A DNA stretch of 64,000 nt, from NCBI RefSeq assembly GCF_900100735.1, contig NZ_FNCJ01000019.1, positions 1-64,000 on the forward strand, written 5' to 3'. The notes under the pieces are model-generated. The model saw nothing but the letters and a program-made list of their open reading frames with translations, did not search any database and was not told the origin of the DNA. Shown here piece by piece: positions 25,973 through 34,868 of this stretch; within the stretch, counting starts at the first letter, position 1, and each line of letters opens with the position of its first letter. Made by a program: the position numbers and the translations under genes. The DNA comes from Paraburkholderia phenazinium (GTDB lineage: Bacteria > Pseudomonadota > Gammaproteobacteria > Burkholderiales > Burkholderiaceae).

Positions 25973-27163
25973 CTAAGGTTTTTCGGCGAGGAAGCGCTCG
26001 ACGAGACGCGTCCAGTACGCCGCGCCTACCGTGAGGTTGTCGTCGTTGAAGTCGTACGACGCGTTGTGCAGCATCGGTGCGCCTTCGCCGTTGCCAAGGC
26101 GCAGGAAGCAGCCCGGCTTTTGCTGGAGGTAATAGGCGAAGTCCTCGCTGCCCGCAATCGGGCCAAAGCCGTCGATCACCCGTTCCTCGCCCACCAGTTC
26201 GCGCGCCACCTGCAACGCCAGTGCGGTCTCCGGCGCGCTATTGACGACGACCGGGTAGCCCGGCACATAGTCGACGTCGATCCGCGCGCCGTAAGCATCC
26301 GCATGCGCCTGTGCAAGGGCGCGGATGCGCGTCTCGAGCAGTTTGCGAACCTCGGCATCGAACGAGCGCACGCTGATCTGCAGGCGCGCTGTTTCGGGGA
26401 TGACGTTCGCCGCATGTCCGGCATTGAAGGCGCCGACGGTCACCACCGCGGCTTGCATCGGGTCGACGCTGCGTGACACGACGGTCTGCAGCGCGGTCAC
26501 CAAGGCGGCGCCGATTACGACCGGGTCGACGGCCAGATGGGGCCGCGCCGCATGGCCGCCGCGACCGTGAATCACCAGTTCGACCGTATCGCAGGCCGCC
26601 ATGAACGGCCCGCTGCGGAACATGAAAGTGCCGCTCGGGTAGCCGGGATGGTTGTGCAGCCCGAAGATCGCCTCGCACGGAAAGCGCTCGAACAGGCCGT
26701 CTTCGATCATGCGTTTGGCGCCGCTGTCCGAGCCGATTTCCTCGGCGGGTTGGAATACCAGGTGCACCGTGCCGTCGAACCGGCGTGTGCGGGCCAGATG
26801 GCGGGCGGCGCCGAGCACCATGGTCGTATGGCCGTCGTGGCCGCACGCGTGCATCAGACCCGGCTGGATGCTGGCGTAGGGCAGACCGGTGGCCTCATTG
26901 ATGGGCAAAGCGTCCATGTCGGCACGTACCGCCACCGCTCGCGAGCCCGTCCCCGCCTTGAGCGTGGCCACCATGCCGGTACCGCCCAAACCACGCGTCA
27001 CCGCATAGCCCCAGCTTTCCAGGTTCTGCGCAACGAAATCGGAGGTCTTGAACTCCTGATAGGCCAGTTCCGGGTGGCGATGGAGATGATGACGAATGCC
27101 GCTCAACTCGTCGCGCAGATCCCGCGTGTCGTCGAGGGAGCAGAAGTCCAGAGTACTTGACAT
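25973..27163 (-). CDS. M20-family amidohydrolase (hippurate hydrolase / N-acyl-amino-acid hydrolase type)
   Basis: 396 residues from the ATG at 27163; the frame is open to 27211 and the start is uncertain because neither option has a clear ribosome site. Family landmarks are IRHHLHRHPELAYQEFKT, the metal-binding ACGHDGHTTMVLGAARHL, the catalytic FQPAEE, GLHNHP, and GSEDFAYYL near the C-terminus. Such enzymes use a two-metal centre to cleave N-acyl, N-carbamoyl or peptide-like bonds of amino acids. A divergent LysR regulator starts 112 bp away, and a transporter follows downstream. It may complete the hydantoin pathway of the neighbouring operon as a carbamoylase or deacylase (inference). Confidence 0.92.
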   Translation of the reverse strand: MSSTLDFCSLDDTRDLRDELSGIRHHLHRHPELAYQEFKTSDFVAQNLESWGYAVTRGLGGTGMVATLKAGTGSRAVAVRADMDALPINEATGLPYASIQPGLMHACGHDGHTTMVLGAARHLARTRRFDGTVHLVFQPAEEIGSDSGAKRMIEDGLFERFPCEAIFGLHNHPGYPSGTFMFRSGPFMAACDTVELVIHGRGGHAARPHLAVDPVVIGAALVTALQTVVSRSVDPMQAAVVTVGAFNAGHAANVIPETARLQISVRSFDAEVRKLLETRIRALAQAHADAYGARIDVDYVPGYPVVVNSAPETALALQVARELVGEERVIDGFGPIAGSEDFAYYLQQKPGCFLRLGNGEGAPMLHNASYDFNDDNLTVGAAYWTRLVERFLAEKP

Positions 27164-27246
27164 GATCGAGCTTGCAAAGGAGTAAGGAATGAGGCCAGTA
27201 TTTCGCCGCAAAAAACGCCGATCAATGACGTTTTGCGGGCGATAAT

Positions 27247-27264
27247 GTTGACTTTGATGTCAAC
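27247..27264. promoter_or_regulatory. LysR-type operator candidate
   Basis: GTTGAC (27247-27252) and GTCAAC (27259-27264) form a perfect 6-bp dyad with a 6-nt spacer, containing the T-N11-A pattern of LysR sites. It lies between the divergent amidohydrolase and LysR genes, as expected for an autoregulatory activator site. Confidence 0.5.
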
Positions 27265-27274
27265 GGATGCAGCC

Positions 27275-28228
27275 ATGTCGAGCGACGCTGAAACCCCGCG
27301 TGATACCGTATTCAGCACCCGCAGCCTGCGCTATCTGCATGAAATCGAGGTGTACGGCGGCGTACGCGCGGCGGCGGACGCGTTGTCTATCAACGCTTCG
27401 GTCATCAGCCGCCAGGTGGCGCAACTCGAACGCGTGCACGGTGTCGCGCTGCTCGAGCGGCGTGGCCGGCGCGTGACGCTGACGGAAATTGGCATGAACC
27501 TCGTCGAGCATTTCCGCGAAAGCGCGCGGCGCGACGCCGAGATGCTGGTGCAACTGGAGGACTACCGGGGCCTGCGTCGGGGGCGGCTCGAGATTGGCAT
27601 TGGCGAGGGCTTCGTCGAGAAGCTGCTCGCCACCGTGCTGGAGGCGTTCAGCCTGCAGTTCCCGGACATCGTGGTGGAACTGCGCAGCGGGGCGACCTCC
27701 GAAATCATTGCCATGGTCCGTAATGACGAGGTCGATCTCGGCCTGTGTGCCGGCGGCAGCAGTGACCCCGCTATTCGGGCGCGAACCTATCGCGCGGCGC
27801 CGTTGTGCGCGCTCGTCAGTCCGCAGCACGCGCTGGCGGGGGAACGGCGGATCCGGGGCGAACAACTGGTGAACCACCGGTTGATCTTCATGCCGGCGCG
27901 CTTTGGCGTTCAACAGTATCTCGACTCGCTCATCCGAGCGGAACGGCTGAATCTGACGCCGGCGTATCGCTGCGACCTGTTTTCAGCGGCGCAGGCGATA
28001 GCCGCTGCGGGGCTAGGCGTCGCGTTCATGTCGACCGATGCCGCGCGCCAGTATCTGGACGCCGGAAAACTGGTCCCACTCGAAATCGACCACCCGATCG
28101 CCCGGGAATTCGGCAGCCAGGTGATACGCCGGGTCGGGCGCCGCCTGTCGCCCGCCGCCGAATTCCTCTGGACGCAACTTAACAGGGCGATGCAAAAGCA
28201 CGGGTCGGCAACGGGCGGGCGAAGGTAG
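27275..28228 (+). CDS. LysR-family transcriptional regulator
   Basis: 317 residues from ATG 27275. Earlier in-frame starts at 27233 and 27257 exist, but they would place the operator-like dyad inside the coding region. The winged helix (RYLHEIEVYGGVRAAADALSI then SVISRQVAQLERVHGVALLERRGRRVTLTE) is typical. A coinducer domain follows with RLEIGIGEGFVEKLLATVLEAF and a late GLGVAFMST. It is divergent from the M20 amidohydrolase and likely activates it when the substrate is present (inference). Confidence 0.9.
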   Translation: MSSDAETPRDTVFSTRSLRYLHEIEVYGGVRAAADALSINASVISRQVAQLERVHGVALLERRGRRVTLTEIGMNLVEHFRESARRDAEMLVQLEDYRGLRRGRLEIGIGEGFVEKLLATVLEAFSLQFPDIVVELRSGATSEIIAMVRNDEVDLGLCAGGSSDPAIRARTYRAAPLCALVSPQHALAGERRIRGEQLVNHRLIFMPARFGVQQYLDSLIRAERLNLTPAYRCDLFSAAQAIAAAGLGVAFMSTDAARQYLDAGKLVPLEIDHPIAREFGSQVIRRVGRRLSPAAEFLWTQLNRAMQKHGSATGGRR

Positions 28229-28234
28229 GGGTAA

Positions 28235-28276
28235 GAGGGGGCCGCACTCGGCGCAGCAGTATTCGTAGATCGGCAT
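28235..28276 (-). pseudogene. N-terminal scrap of an FmdB-type zinc-ribbon gene
   Basis: On the minus strand an ATG at 28276 opens MPIYEYCCAECG, the characteristic start of FmdB-family zinc-ribbon proteins (MPIYEYxCxxCG). After about 14 codons the similarity stops and the frame runs antisense into the LysR gene. It looks like a truncated leftover between hydantoinase and regulator. FmdB genes elsewhere accompany formamidase genes (family knowledge). Confidence 0.4.
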
Positions 28277-28283
28277 GATGCTG

Positions 28284-29711
28284 CTACCAGTGCGCGCCCA
28301 GTTCACCGCGCGGCACGAATCGCCCGCGCCCGGTTTGGCCCACCCACTCGCCGTCGTCGATCAACAACTCGCCGCGCAGCAACACCTTCTTCACCCGTCC
28401 GGTGACCTGATGGCCTTCGAATAGTGTGAAGTCGCAATCGCTGTGTTGCGTGTCTGCGCTAATCGTATGCGCTTCACCCGGATCGAACAGCACGATATCG
28501 GCATCACTGCCGATCGCCAGCGTACCTTTCTTCGGGAACAGTCCAAACAGTTTCGCGGGTGCCGTCGACGTCAGTTCGACGAACCGGTTCAGCGAGATCC
28601 GGCCGGTCCGGACACCACCGTCGTATACCACCGTCATGCGTGTTTCGACTCCCGGCACGCCATTGGGAATCTTCGAGAAGTCGTCGCGTCCGAGCGGTTT
28701 CTGGTTCACATTGCCGTGATGACCCTCTTTCATGCAGTAGGGGCAATGGTCGGTCGAGATCAGTTGCAGGTCGTCGGTTTTCAGCGCGGTCCATAACGCG
28801 TTCTGTGCATCCTTCGAGCGCAGCGGTGGACTCATCACATACCGCGCGATATCGAAGCTTTCGTCGGCATACGCCGATTCGTCGAAGAACAGATAGTGCG
28901 GGCAGGTTTCCGCGAACACCGGAATGCCGAGGTCGCGCGCTTCGATCACATGTTTCAGCGCTTCTTTTGCCGAAAGATGGACGAAATACACCGGTGCCTC
29001 GGCGAGCTCAGCGAGCTTGATGCCGCGGTGGGTCGCTTCGCCCTCCATGATGGCCGGGCGCGTGAGCGCGTGATAGCGTGGCGACGTGTGACCTTGTGCG
29101 ATTGCTTCGCGAATCAGCAGGTCGATCACGGTGCCGTTCTCGGCGTGCAGCGCAATCATGCCGCCGTGCTGGCCGACCATCCGCATGGCCCGGAAAATCG
29201 CCGCGTCGTCCGACATCACCGTGCCGGGGTATGCCATGAACATCTTGAAGCTCGACACCCCTTCATGACGGATCGCGTACTGCATATCGCCAAGCACGGC
29301 GTCGTCGACCTGCGTGACGATCACGTGGAAGCTGTAGTCGATGCTGGCGACGGACGCGGCTTTCGACTGCGCGCGGGCAATTGCATCGAGCGGGCTGGTG
29401 CCGGCGTTTTGCAGCGCGAAGTCGATGATGGTGGTGGTGCCGCCAAAGGCGGCCGAGCGCGTACCGGAATCGAAGTTGTCGCAGGTCACCGAGGGCCCGA
29501 AGGTATTCTCCATGTGCGTGTGCGCGTCGACGCCACCGGGAAACACCAGCAAGCCGCTCGCGTCGATCACGTGGGTATCGGGTCCGGCTTCGAGTTGCTG
29601 GCCGATACAGACAATACGTCCGCCTTCGATCACGATATCGGCAACGTAGTCGTCGACGGCGGTAATCAGGCGTCCGCCGCGGATCAGGGTGCGGGTCGGG
29701 TTGTGCGTCAT
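28284..29711 (-). CDS. Dihydropyrimidinase / D-hydantoinase-type cyclic amidohydrolase
   Basis: 475 residues, the usual length. The metal site is visible: GGVDAHTHMENTFG (HxH), the carbamylated Lys in SSFKMFMAYPG, a His in MIALHAENG, YFVHLSAKEAL, and the Asp in LISTDHCPY. It opens cyclic amides such as 5-substituted hydantoins or dihydropyrimidines to N-carbamoyl amino acids. It is the last gene of a five-gene minus-strand operon in which each pair overlaps by 4-8 bp (here ATGA at 29711). Strict D-stereospecificity and true substrate are not known from sequence. Confidence 0.93.
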   Translation of the reverse strand: MTHNPTRTLIRGGRLITAVDDYVADIVIEGGRIVCIGQQLEAGPDTHVIDASGLLVFPGGVDAHTHMENTFGPSVTCDNFDSGTRSAAFGGTTTIIDFALQNAGTSPLDAIARAQSKAASVASIDYSFHVIVTQVDDAVLGDMQYAIRHEGVSSFKMFMAYPGTVMSDDAAIFRAMRMVGQHGGMIALHAENGTVIDLLIREAIAQGHTSPRYHALTRPAIMEGEATHRGIKLAELAEAPVYFVHLSAKEALKHVIEARDLGIPVFAETCPHYLFFDESAYADESFDIARYVMSPPLRSKDAQNALWTALKTDDLQLISTDHCPYCMKEGHHGNVNQKPLGRDDFSKIPNGVPGVETRMTVVYDGGVRTGRISLNRFVELTSTAPAKLFGLFPKKGTLAIGSDADIVLFDPGEAHTISADTQHSDCDFTLFEGHQVTGRVKKVLLRGELLIDDGEWVGQTGRGRFVPRGELGAHW

Positions 29712-30664
29712 GAATCACTCCGTTCATGGTCAATGGCAAGCGCAAAGGAGAGGGCGTCTTCGAGGCGGCTGATCTCCGCGGCGGACAGGCGCGGGATCGG
29801 CGGACGCATCGTTGCATGCGGAAATTTGCCGAGTAGATGCAGACAGGCCTTCAGCCGCGCGTTCGCATGCGAGCCTGGGGCCGTGCCGTAGATGGCCTTG
29901 GCCAGCGGATACACACGCGCATGGCATTGTTGAGCCTCGCTGAGGTTGCCGCGCAACACCGCTCGATACAGCGACACGATCAGCTCCGGCACGACGGCTG
30001 CGAGACTGACGAGGCTGCCTTCGGTGCCGATCGCGAAGCACGGGAACAGGTGCTCGTCGCCCGATGCCATGACCGCCACATGCGGCGCCACGGATTTCGA
30101 AAGCCTGCGATTCGCCTCGTACGCACCGGTTTCCCAGCTCCCTTCCTTGATTGCCACGACCTCGGGCAAGCTGACCAGTGCCGTCAGCATCTCAGGGGTG
30201 TAGGCCATCGCACCGGTGTTGACGCCCGCCTGATACAGCATCATCGGCAAGCGGGCATTCGCGTTGGCGAGTCGGTGATGTGTCACGACGGTTTCCAGAT
30301 CGGTGGAGAGCGCCCATGAATACGGCGGGAAGAGTAACAACGCATCGGCGCCCGCGCGTTGGGCGTCATCGGTATGCGCCTGGGCTTCGTAGCTGTCCTC
30401 CGCGTTCACCCCTGCGACGATGATCGAGCGCTCGCCGCACACGCTGTGTGCGATCTCGACGACGCGCCGCTTTTCGTCGCGCGACAACGCGGCGTTTTCA
30501 CCAGCATGGCCGTTGATCAGCACACCGACAATCCCGTCGACCGCCGCCACATCCTCGAGATGGCGCGCGAGCGCAGCTTCGTCCAGATGGCGGCCGTGTG
30601 CATCGAGCGGACACAGCGTGGCGGCATAAACACCATTGAAGGGGGCGTCGTGCGAGGGAATCAT
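29708..30664 (-). CDS. Dihydrodipicolinate synthase family lyase/aldolase
   Basis: 318 residues from ATG 30664, which overlaps the stop of the upstream oxidoreductase; the open frame extends further but is antisense-like there. The TIM-barrel family markers are the N-terminal GVYAATLCPLD, GVLINGHAGENAALSRDEK, the Tyr in LPMMLYQAGVN and the Schiff-base Lys in EVVAIKEGSW. Family members act on pyruvate- or keto-acid-type substrates; one branch deaminates pyrroline-4-hydroxy-2-carboxylate in hydroxyproline degradation. Its place after amino-acid-oxidising subunits suggests a catabolic role rather than lysine synthesis (inference). Confidence 0.9.
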   Translation of the reverse strand: MIPSHDAPFNGVYAATLCPLDAHGRHLDEAALARHLEDVAAVDGIVGVLINGHAGENAALSRDEKRRVVEIAHSVCGERSIIVAGVNAEDSYEAQAHTDDAQRAGADALLLFPPYSWALSTDLETVVTHHRLANANARLPMMLYQAGVNTGAMAYTPEMLTALVSLPEVVAIKEGSWETGAYEANRRLSKSVAPHVAVMASGDEHLFPCFAIGTEGSLVSLAAVVPELIVSLYRAVLRGNLSEAQQCHARVYPLAKAIYGTAPGSHANARLKACLHLLGKFPHATMRPPIPRLSAAEISRLEDALSFALAIDHERSDS

Positions 30665-31833
30665 TGGGTCTGTTCTCGATGAGGGGATTCGGGTGCGGCA
30701 GCGATGAGTCGCGCGGGATCGAACAACGGCAGCTCGGGCGTCACGCCGAGCATCGTTTGAGCGAGCAGTTTTCCCATGTAGGGGCCGCTCGTATAACCGG
30801 AGTGCACGCAGCCGATCACCCACGCATCGGTAAGCCCAGGCAGCGGGCCGATCATCGGCATGGCGTCGGCTGTTTCGGCCTCGAGGCCCAGCCAGATGCG
30901 TGCAACGCGCGCTTTCGCTAGCGCGGGAATCACATGTTGCGCAAGCCGTAAGTTGCCGGTCAGGTTTTGCGGAATGGTTTCGACGGGGCCGCGCGTGCGA
31001 TCGCCGATACCCTGCCAGCCGCCGCCGATCAGCACCGTGCCGTTGGCAAACTGCTTCATCGACAGCAGTCCATTCGCGATGCTCAGCACCGAGCGCATGA
31101 CGGGCGGCATCCGCTCGGTTACGATCAACTGATTCACCAGTGTCTTCACGGGAATGCGGATATCTAGCATCGCCAGCAACGGTTCCAGCCAGACGCCGCC
31201 GGCTATCACGAGACGCCTCGCGTCGACGCGAATCGAGGCGCCGTCGTGATTGGGGCCGTGTACCCGGTAGTGTCCATTTGTCTGATCGATGCGGACAGCG
31301 GCCGTCTGCTCGAAGATCTGCACGCCGGCCGCACGCAGCGCCGCGTGATAGGCGCGACCGGTCTGATAGGCGCTGGCGAAACCGTCTGTCTGGCAGAACG
31401 CGGCTTCGAGCATCGCAGGGTTGAGGCCGGGTTCGATCGCTAGTGCTGCGTCGCGCTCGAGGAGGTCGATCTGTGCACCGTATTCGCGCCGGGCCGCGGC
31501 ACGAGCACGCAGCAGTTCACGCTCGGCTTCGGTAAACGCGAGCGAAAGTCCTGGCGCAGCGGTTGCAAGTACGCTCGAGCCGAGCCACTGGTCGGTTTCC
31601 ATCCACATTTGCCAGCCGCGCATCGCGTAGGGAATCAGCGCTGCACGTGTCATATGCAGCGTCAGCGTGCCGGCGTTCACCCCGGAGGCGGCGCGACATA
31701 GCGCGTCACGTTCGATGAGCGCCACACGCATGCCGCCGCTTGCGAGGAACAGCGCGGTGGTGCAACCCATCACACCCCCGCCGACCACGGCGGCATCGAA
31801 GGGCCCATGCACCGTTTGACCCGGTGTATTCAT
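30661..31833 (-). CDS. FAD-dependent amino-acid oxidase/dehydrogenase subunit, DadA/HcnC-like
   Basis: 390 residues. The N-terminal Rossmann FAD motif AAVVGGGVMGCTTALFLASGG and the C-terminal DAO-family segment (WLGLEAETADAMPMIGPLPG, GCVHSGYTSGPYMGKLLA) identify the DAO/DadA family. In HcnABC-, OoxABC- and LhpBEF-type enzymes this subunit oxidises a glycine, opine or D-amino (hydroxyproline) substrate and passes electrons to the partner subunits. Both partners lie immediately upstream, with 4-bp overlaps on either side. Substrate is unknown. Confidence 0.9.
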   Translation of the reverse strand: MNTPGQTVHGPFDAAVVGGGVMGCTTALFLASGGMRVALIERDALCRAASGVNAGTLTLHMTRAALIPYAMRGWQMWMETDQWLGSSVLATAAPGLSLAFTEAERELLRARAAARREYGAQIDLLERDAALAIEPGLNPAMLEAAFCQTDGFASAYQTGRAYHAALRAAGVQIFEQTAAVRIDQTNGHYRVHGPNHDGASIRVDARRLVIAGGVWLEPLLAMLDIRIPVKTLVNQLIVTERMPPVMRSVLSIANGLLSMKQFANGTVLIGGGWQGIGDRTRGPVETIPQNLTGNLRLAQHVIPALAKARVARIWLGLEAETADAMPMIGPLPGLTDAWVIGCVHSGYTSGPYMGKLLAQTMLGVTPELPLFDPARLIAAAPESPHREQTQ

Positions 31834-33267
31834 AGCGGGGCCGCCTGTGGAATGGGAATATCGTCATACGTGAAGTCGCCAGTCAGCGCCTCGAGCGTCA
31901 CGGGGCGCAACGGCGTGCGCGCAGAAAAGCAACCCACGGTTTCGCGCGAGTTTGCGCCCACACGCCGCATCAGCAGTTCGCCGGCGACGTCGCCGCACGT
32001 GCGCCCCTGGCACGGGCCCATGCCGCAGCGCGTCCATGCCTTGAGTTGGTTGACGTCACGCGCACCGTCATCACATGCGGCGTCGATCTCTGCACGGGTC
32101 ACGTCTTCGCAGCGGCAGATAATCGTTTCCGCTGCGATGCTGTCGACGTGGCCGGGGCGCAGTGCCATCAGATTCGCCATGGCATGGCCGAAGCGCGCGG
32201 CGTGCCGGTGCGCGCGCCGCGCAGGCTCGATGCGGCGCTTCAGGCGCGAGGGGTTCGAGGCGCCGAGGTCGAGCGCGCACGCGAGGCCGGCTAGGGTGCC
32301 GTGTGTGGCCGCGGCTGCCGCACCGGCAATACCGGCACCGTCGCCGGCGACATAGAGCAGCGGACGCGAGGTACGCCCGTCCTGATCGGCGATGGCGATC
32401 CAGCCTCCCGCCTCCCGCGAGTAGCCATGCTTCGCACGCAACAGACGGGTGATCTCGGTAGCGGGCGTGAGTCCGTGACCGACAGCGATGCAATCGACCA
32501 GCACGGTTGCTCGCTGTCCGCCGACCGGCCGTCCCGCTGCGTCACATGGGGCGAGCGTGGCGCGTAGGCGCTGTTCGACAGGCTCGACGCGGACGATCGT
32601 GTGGCGCGCATAGCGGGGCGTACCGGCGCGGCTGATCGTGCGCCACCAGTTGAAGCCTTGCCTTAGCAGATCGGGGCGTGTGAGGATCGCAGGCAGGGTG
32701 CGCGCCCAGTCGGACGTGCCGGCCAGATCCGCAATCGCCTCGACCTTGCCGCCACCCTCGATGGTTTTCGCGGCCACGGCTGCGAGCAGTGGTCCACATC
32801 CGGCGACGAGCGTCGAGCGGCCCGGCAGTACGCCCTGTGACTTCAGCAGGATCGTCGCGGCAGCCAGGCCGATTACGCCTGGCGTGGTCCATCCTTCGAA
32901 CGGCACGACCCGCTCGGTCGTGCCGGATGCCACGATCAATGCGCGCGCCGTGCAATGCAAAGGGCCATTCGGACCGGTCGCGTCGACGCGGTAGTCACCG
33001 GTCACGGCCCATACCGGATGCGCAAAGAAGGTGGTCACTTTACTGGCGGCCAGTTCGCACCGCAGTGCGTCGCCGGCCTGCTGATCGGCGTTGTTGCTAG
33101 CACCGATGCCGTCTATGGGGTCGCGATAGACCGGGTCTCGATAGACCTGTCCGCCCGCGCTGGGGTTTTCATCGAACAGCGCAACCGTCAGCCCAGCCGA
33201 AACGAGCCAGCGCTGCATGCACGCCGGCCGGCCCGGCGCCGAGCACTACCACGTCGAACTCAGACAT
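31830..33267 (-). CDS. FAD/NAD-dependent oxidoreductase subunit with BFD-like [2Fe-2S] domain, HcnB/OoxA-like; apparent frameshift
   Basis: The start ATG at 33267 overlaps the upstream gene and reads MSEFDVVVLGAGPAGVHAA, the FAD-binding GxGxxG. The frame then breaks around 33211-33218, and the rest (WLVSAGLTVALFDENPSAGGQVYR onward, to 31830) lies in another frame. A one-base insertion or two-base deletion explains it. The body has the second nucleotide site (STLVAGCGPLLAAVAAK) and GDGAGIAGAAAA. The C-terminal BFD-like cluster is IICRCEDVTRAEID with a later GMGPCQGRTCG. Without the N-terminus the FAD site is lost, so this is either a sequencing error in a GC-rich run or a real lesion that disables the complex. 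Confidence 0.82.
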
Positions 33268-33547
33268 CGGCGCCGGTCTCCGCAACGGTTTCGACATGTA
33301 AGCCGTCGGTGACGGGCGTCTGGCAAGCCAGCACGCGGCGGCCGCCGACCATCACCAGACACTCCTGGCACGATCCCATCAGACAGAACATGCCGCGCGG
33401 TTGATGCAGGTGCGCACTGGTGCGCAATGCCTTCACGCCAGAGGCGAACAGCGCGGCCGCGACGCTTTCGCCGGTGCGTGCCGTGAAGCGCTGGCCATCG
33501 AGAAACAGCTCGACCGTGACGGCATGGTTCGTCTCATGAATACGCAT
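33260..33547 (-). CDS. [2Fe-2S] ferredoxin-like subunit, HcnA/OoxC-like
   Basis: 95 residues from ATG 33547, which has GGAGAGG five bases upstream; the frame is open to 33574. The fold is a plant-type ferredoxin domain (VTVELFLDGQRFTARTGESVAAAL) with cluster cysteines in FCLMGSCQECLV and LACQTPV. It forms the small electron-transfer subunit of heterotrimeric amino-acid dehydrogenases. Its stop overlaps the next gene by 8 bp. It is the first gene of the operon; a palindromic operator lies 69 bp upstream of its start. Confidence 0.88.
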   Translation of the reverse strand: MRIHETNHAVTVELFLDGQRFTARTGESVAAALFASGVKALRTSAHLHQPRGMFCLMGSCQECLVMVGGRRVLACQTPVTDGLHVETVAETGADV

Positions 33548-33861
33548 TACGTCCTCTCCAGACATCGGTGCCAACCTCGCTTGACAAGTAATTTAGGCGA
33601 TGCTTTGATGGTAACGTATACGATACGTATACGCAAAATCGTCAAAAACAAGCGGCGCTGCGAACGCCTCGACCGAGCACTTCCACACCCCTATGATTTC
33701 CGGGTTGACTAGCTTGAAGACAGAAATTTCCGCATGGCAACGCGCAGCGTTTCTTCGAATATTGCGGCCACGCTAAAAGGTTCCCGAGCGACAGAAGGCT
33801 GCCACGCCAGCGCCTGCTCACCGCTCCGATACATGGTTAGGACCGCACTGGAGTGACACAA
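33548..33861. other. 314-bp divergent intergenic region
   Basis: Contains the GTATACG dyad (33616-33632) near the leftward catabolic operon. Its right part (about 33715-33861) is similar to the DNA in front of the second anchored-protein gene (about 34730-34868), so it belongs to the duplicated unit. No RNA gene seen. Confidence 0.55.
33616..33632. promoter_or_regulatory. GntR/FCD-type operator candidate, copy 1
   Basis: GTATACG-ATA-CGTATAC is a 17-bp dyad, with each 7-bp arm an exact inverse of the other. It lies 69 bp upstream of the first gene of the hydantoinase operon. The same arms and spacing occur at 46135 in front of the GntR gene. Confidence 0.6.
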
Positions 33862-34641
33862 ATGAGCTACAAAAAGAGATGCTTGGCCATTTCCGCTTTA
33901 ATCGTCACTTTGCTGGCGGCGTTTTTCCTTGGATGCCTATTTACGAAGAAGCACGATGCCGGCAAGACTACGATCGGCGATGACAAGATAAGCAATCTAA
34001 TCTTGAATGACCCCAATGCATGGATAAATCCGTATTCGGCGTCATCACCAATACATCGCGAGTTCGATGAATTTAAAAAATGGATGCTGAATAACAAGAA
34101 ACTGGCAGGCCTCAACGATTCAGCGAGTCCCGGCCATCTGTTGCGGTTATCCGACCAACTGCAGACAAAGGGAGTGCCCAGGTTACCGACTAACCTGCTG
34201 GAGCAACGTTTGTCCTCTGTTAGCAAGATATTGCCGTCGCTGGATACCCATCTGTGTAGCACGCTTCTAAAAGGCGGATTTAGCACCACAGAGTTCATGG
34301 TCCAAGCTTCTTCGGTCTTGGAATCATTTAGCGACGAGGAAGCGAAGGCATGGTTCCTTGTCAACAAAGCTGCCATCGAGGCACAACTGGATGGATCACC
34401 GCTCATCGTTCTGTCTGCTGAAGACGCGGCGCGGGGCATTCTGGAAATCGCAAAGTCAATGTATGGACCGCAATCCAGGGCCTTCATTTCCGGGCTAACT
34501 GGCCTGAAGACAGCGAACGATGAAGATACGTGCACGACGGTACGAATCCTTTATGCCAAAGGCAATTCTCTGCCTGAACCTTATCGCGGATACATGGCGA
34601 GGTGGCTTCTCACAGGAACAGAGGGGAACGAAAAGCTTTGA
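33862..34641 (+). CDS. Anchored/exported protein of unknown function, tandem copy 1
   Basis: 259 residues from ATG 33862 (GGAG at 33849). An N-terminal hydrophobic segment (AISALIVTLLAAFFLGC) ends in Gly-Cys and may be a lipoprotein signal or a membrane anchor. The mature part is mostly helical, with DPNAWINPYSASSPIHREFDEF, PRLPTNLLEQRL, SLDTHLCS and the C-terminal EPYRGYMARWLLTG. It is clearly homologous along its length to the next gene. Codon use is AT-richer than in flanking regions. I do not recognise the family. Its place directly before a type I secretion substrate suggests an accessory or protective partner (inference). Confidence 0.75.
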   Translation: MSYKKRCLAISALIVTLLAAFFLGCLFTKKHDAGKTTIGDDKISNLILNDPNAWINPYSASSPIHREFDEFKKWMLNNKKLAGLNDSASPGHLLRLSDQLQTKGVPRLPTNLLEQRLSSVSKILPSLDTHLCSTLLKGGFSTTEFMVQASSVLESFSDEEAKAWFLVNKAAIEAQLDGSPLIVLSAEDAARGILEIAKSMYGPQSRAFISGLTGLKTANDEDTCTTVRILYAKGNSLPEPYRGYMARWLLTGTEGNEKL

Positions 34642-34868
34642 TAGAGACTATTTCCTAATGAGGAATGCGAGCCGGTTTGATGCTGCCTTTCAGGTTTCGA
34701 TCCATCTGACCATTCCCGGCACCGATGCAGAAATTTCCGATAGATGGTCGCGCAATCTTTCATTGATGATTGCGGGACAGGCTAAAAGTGCTTGAACGAG
34801 AGAAGCCCGTCGCGCCAGCGCCTGTTCAGCGTTCTGAGGCGCGGGTACAAAGCATTGAAATGGCACAA

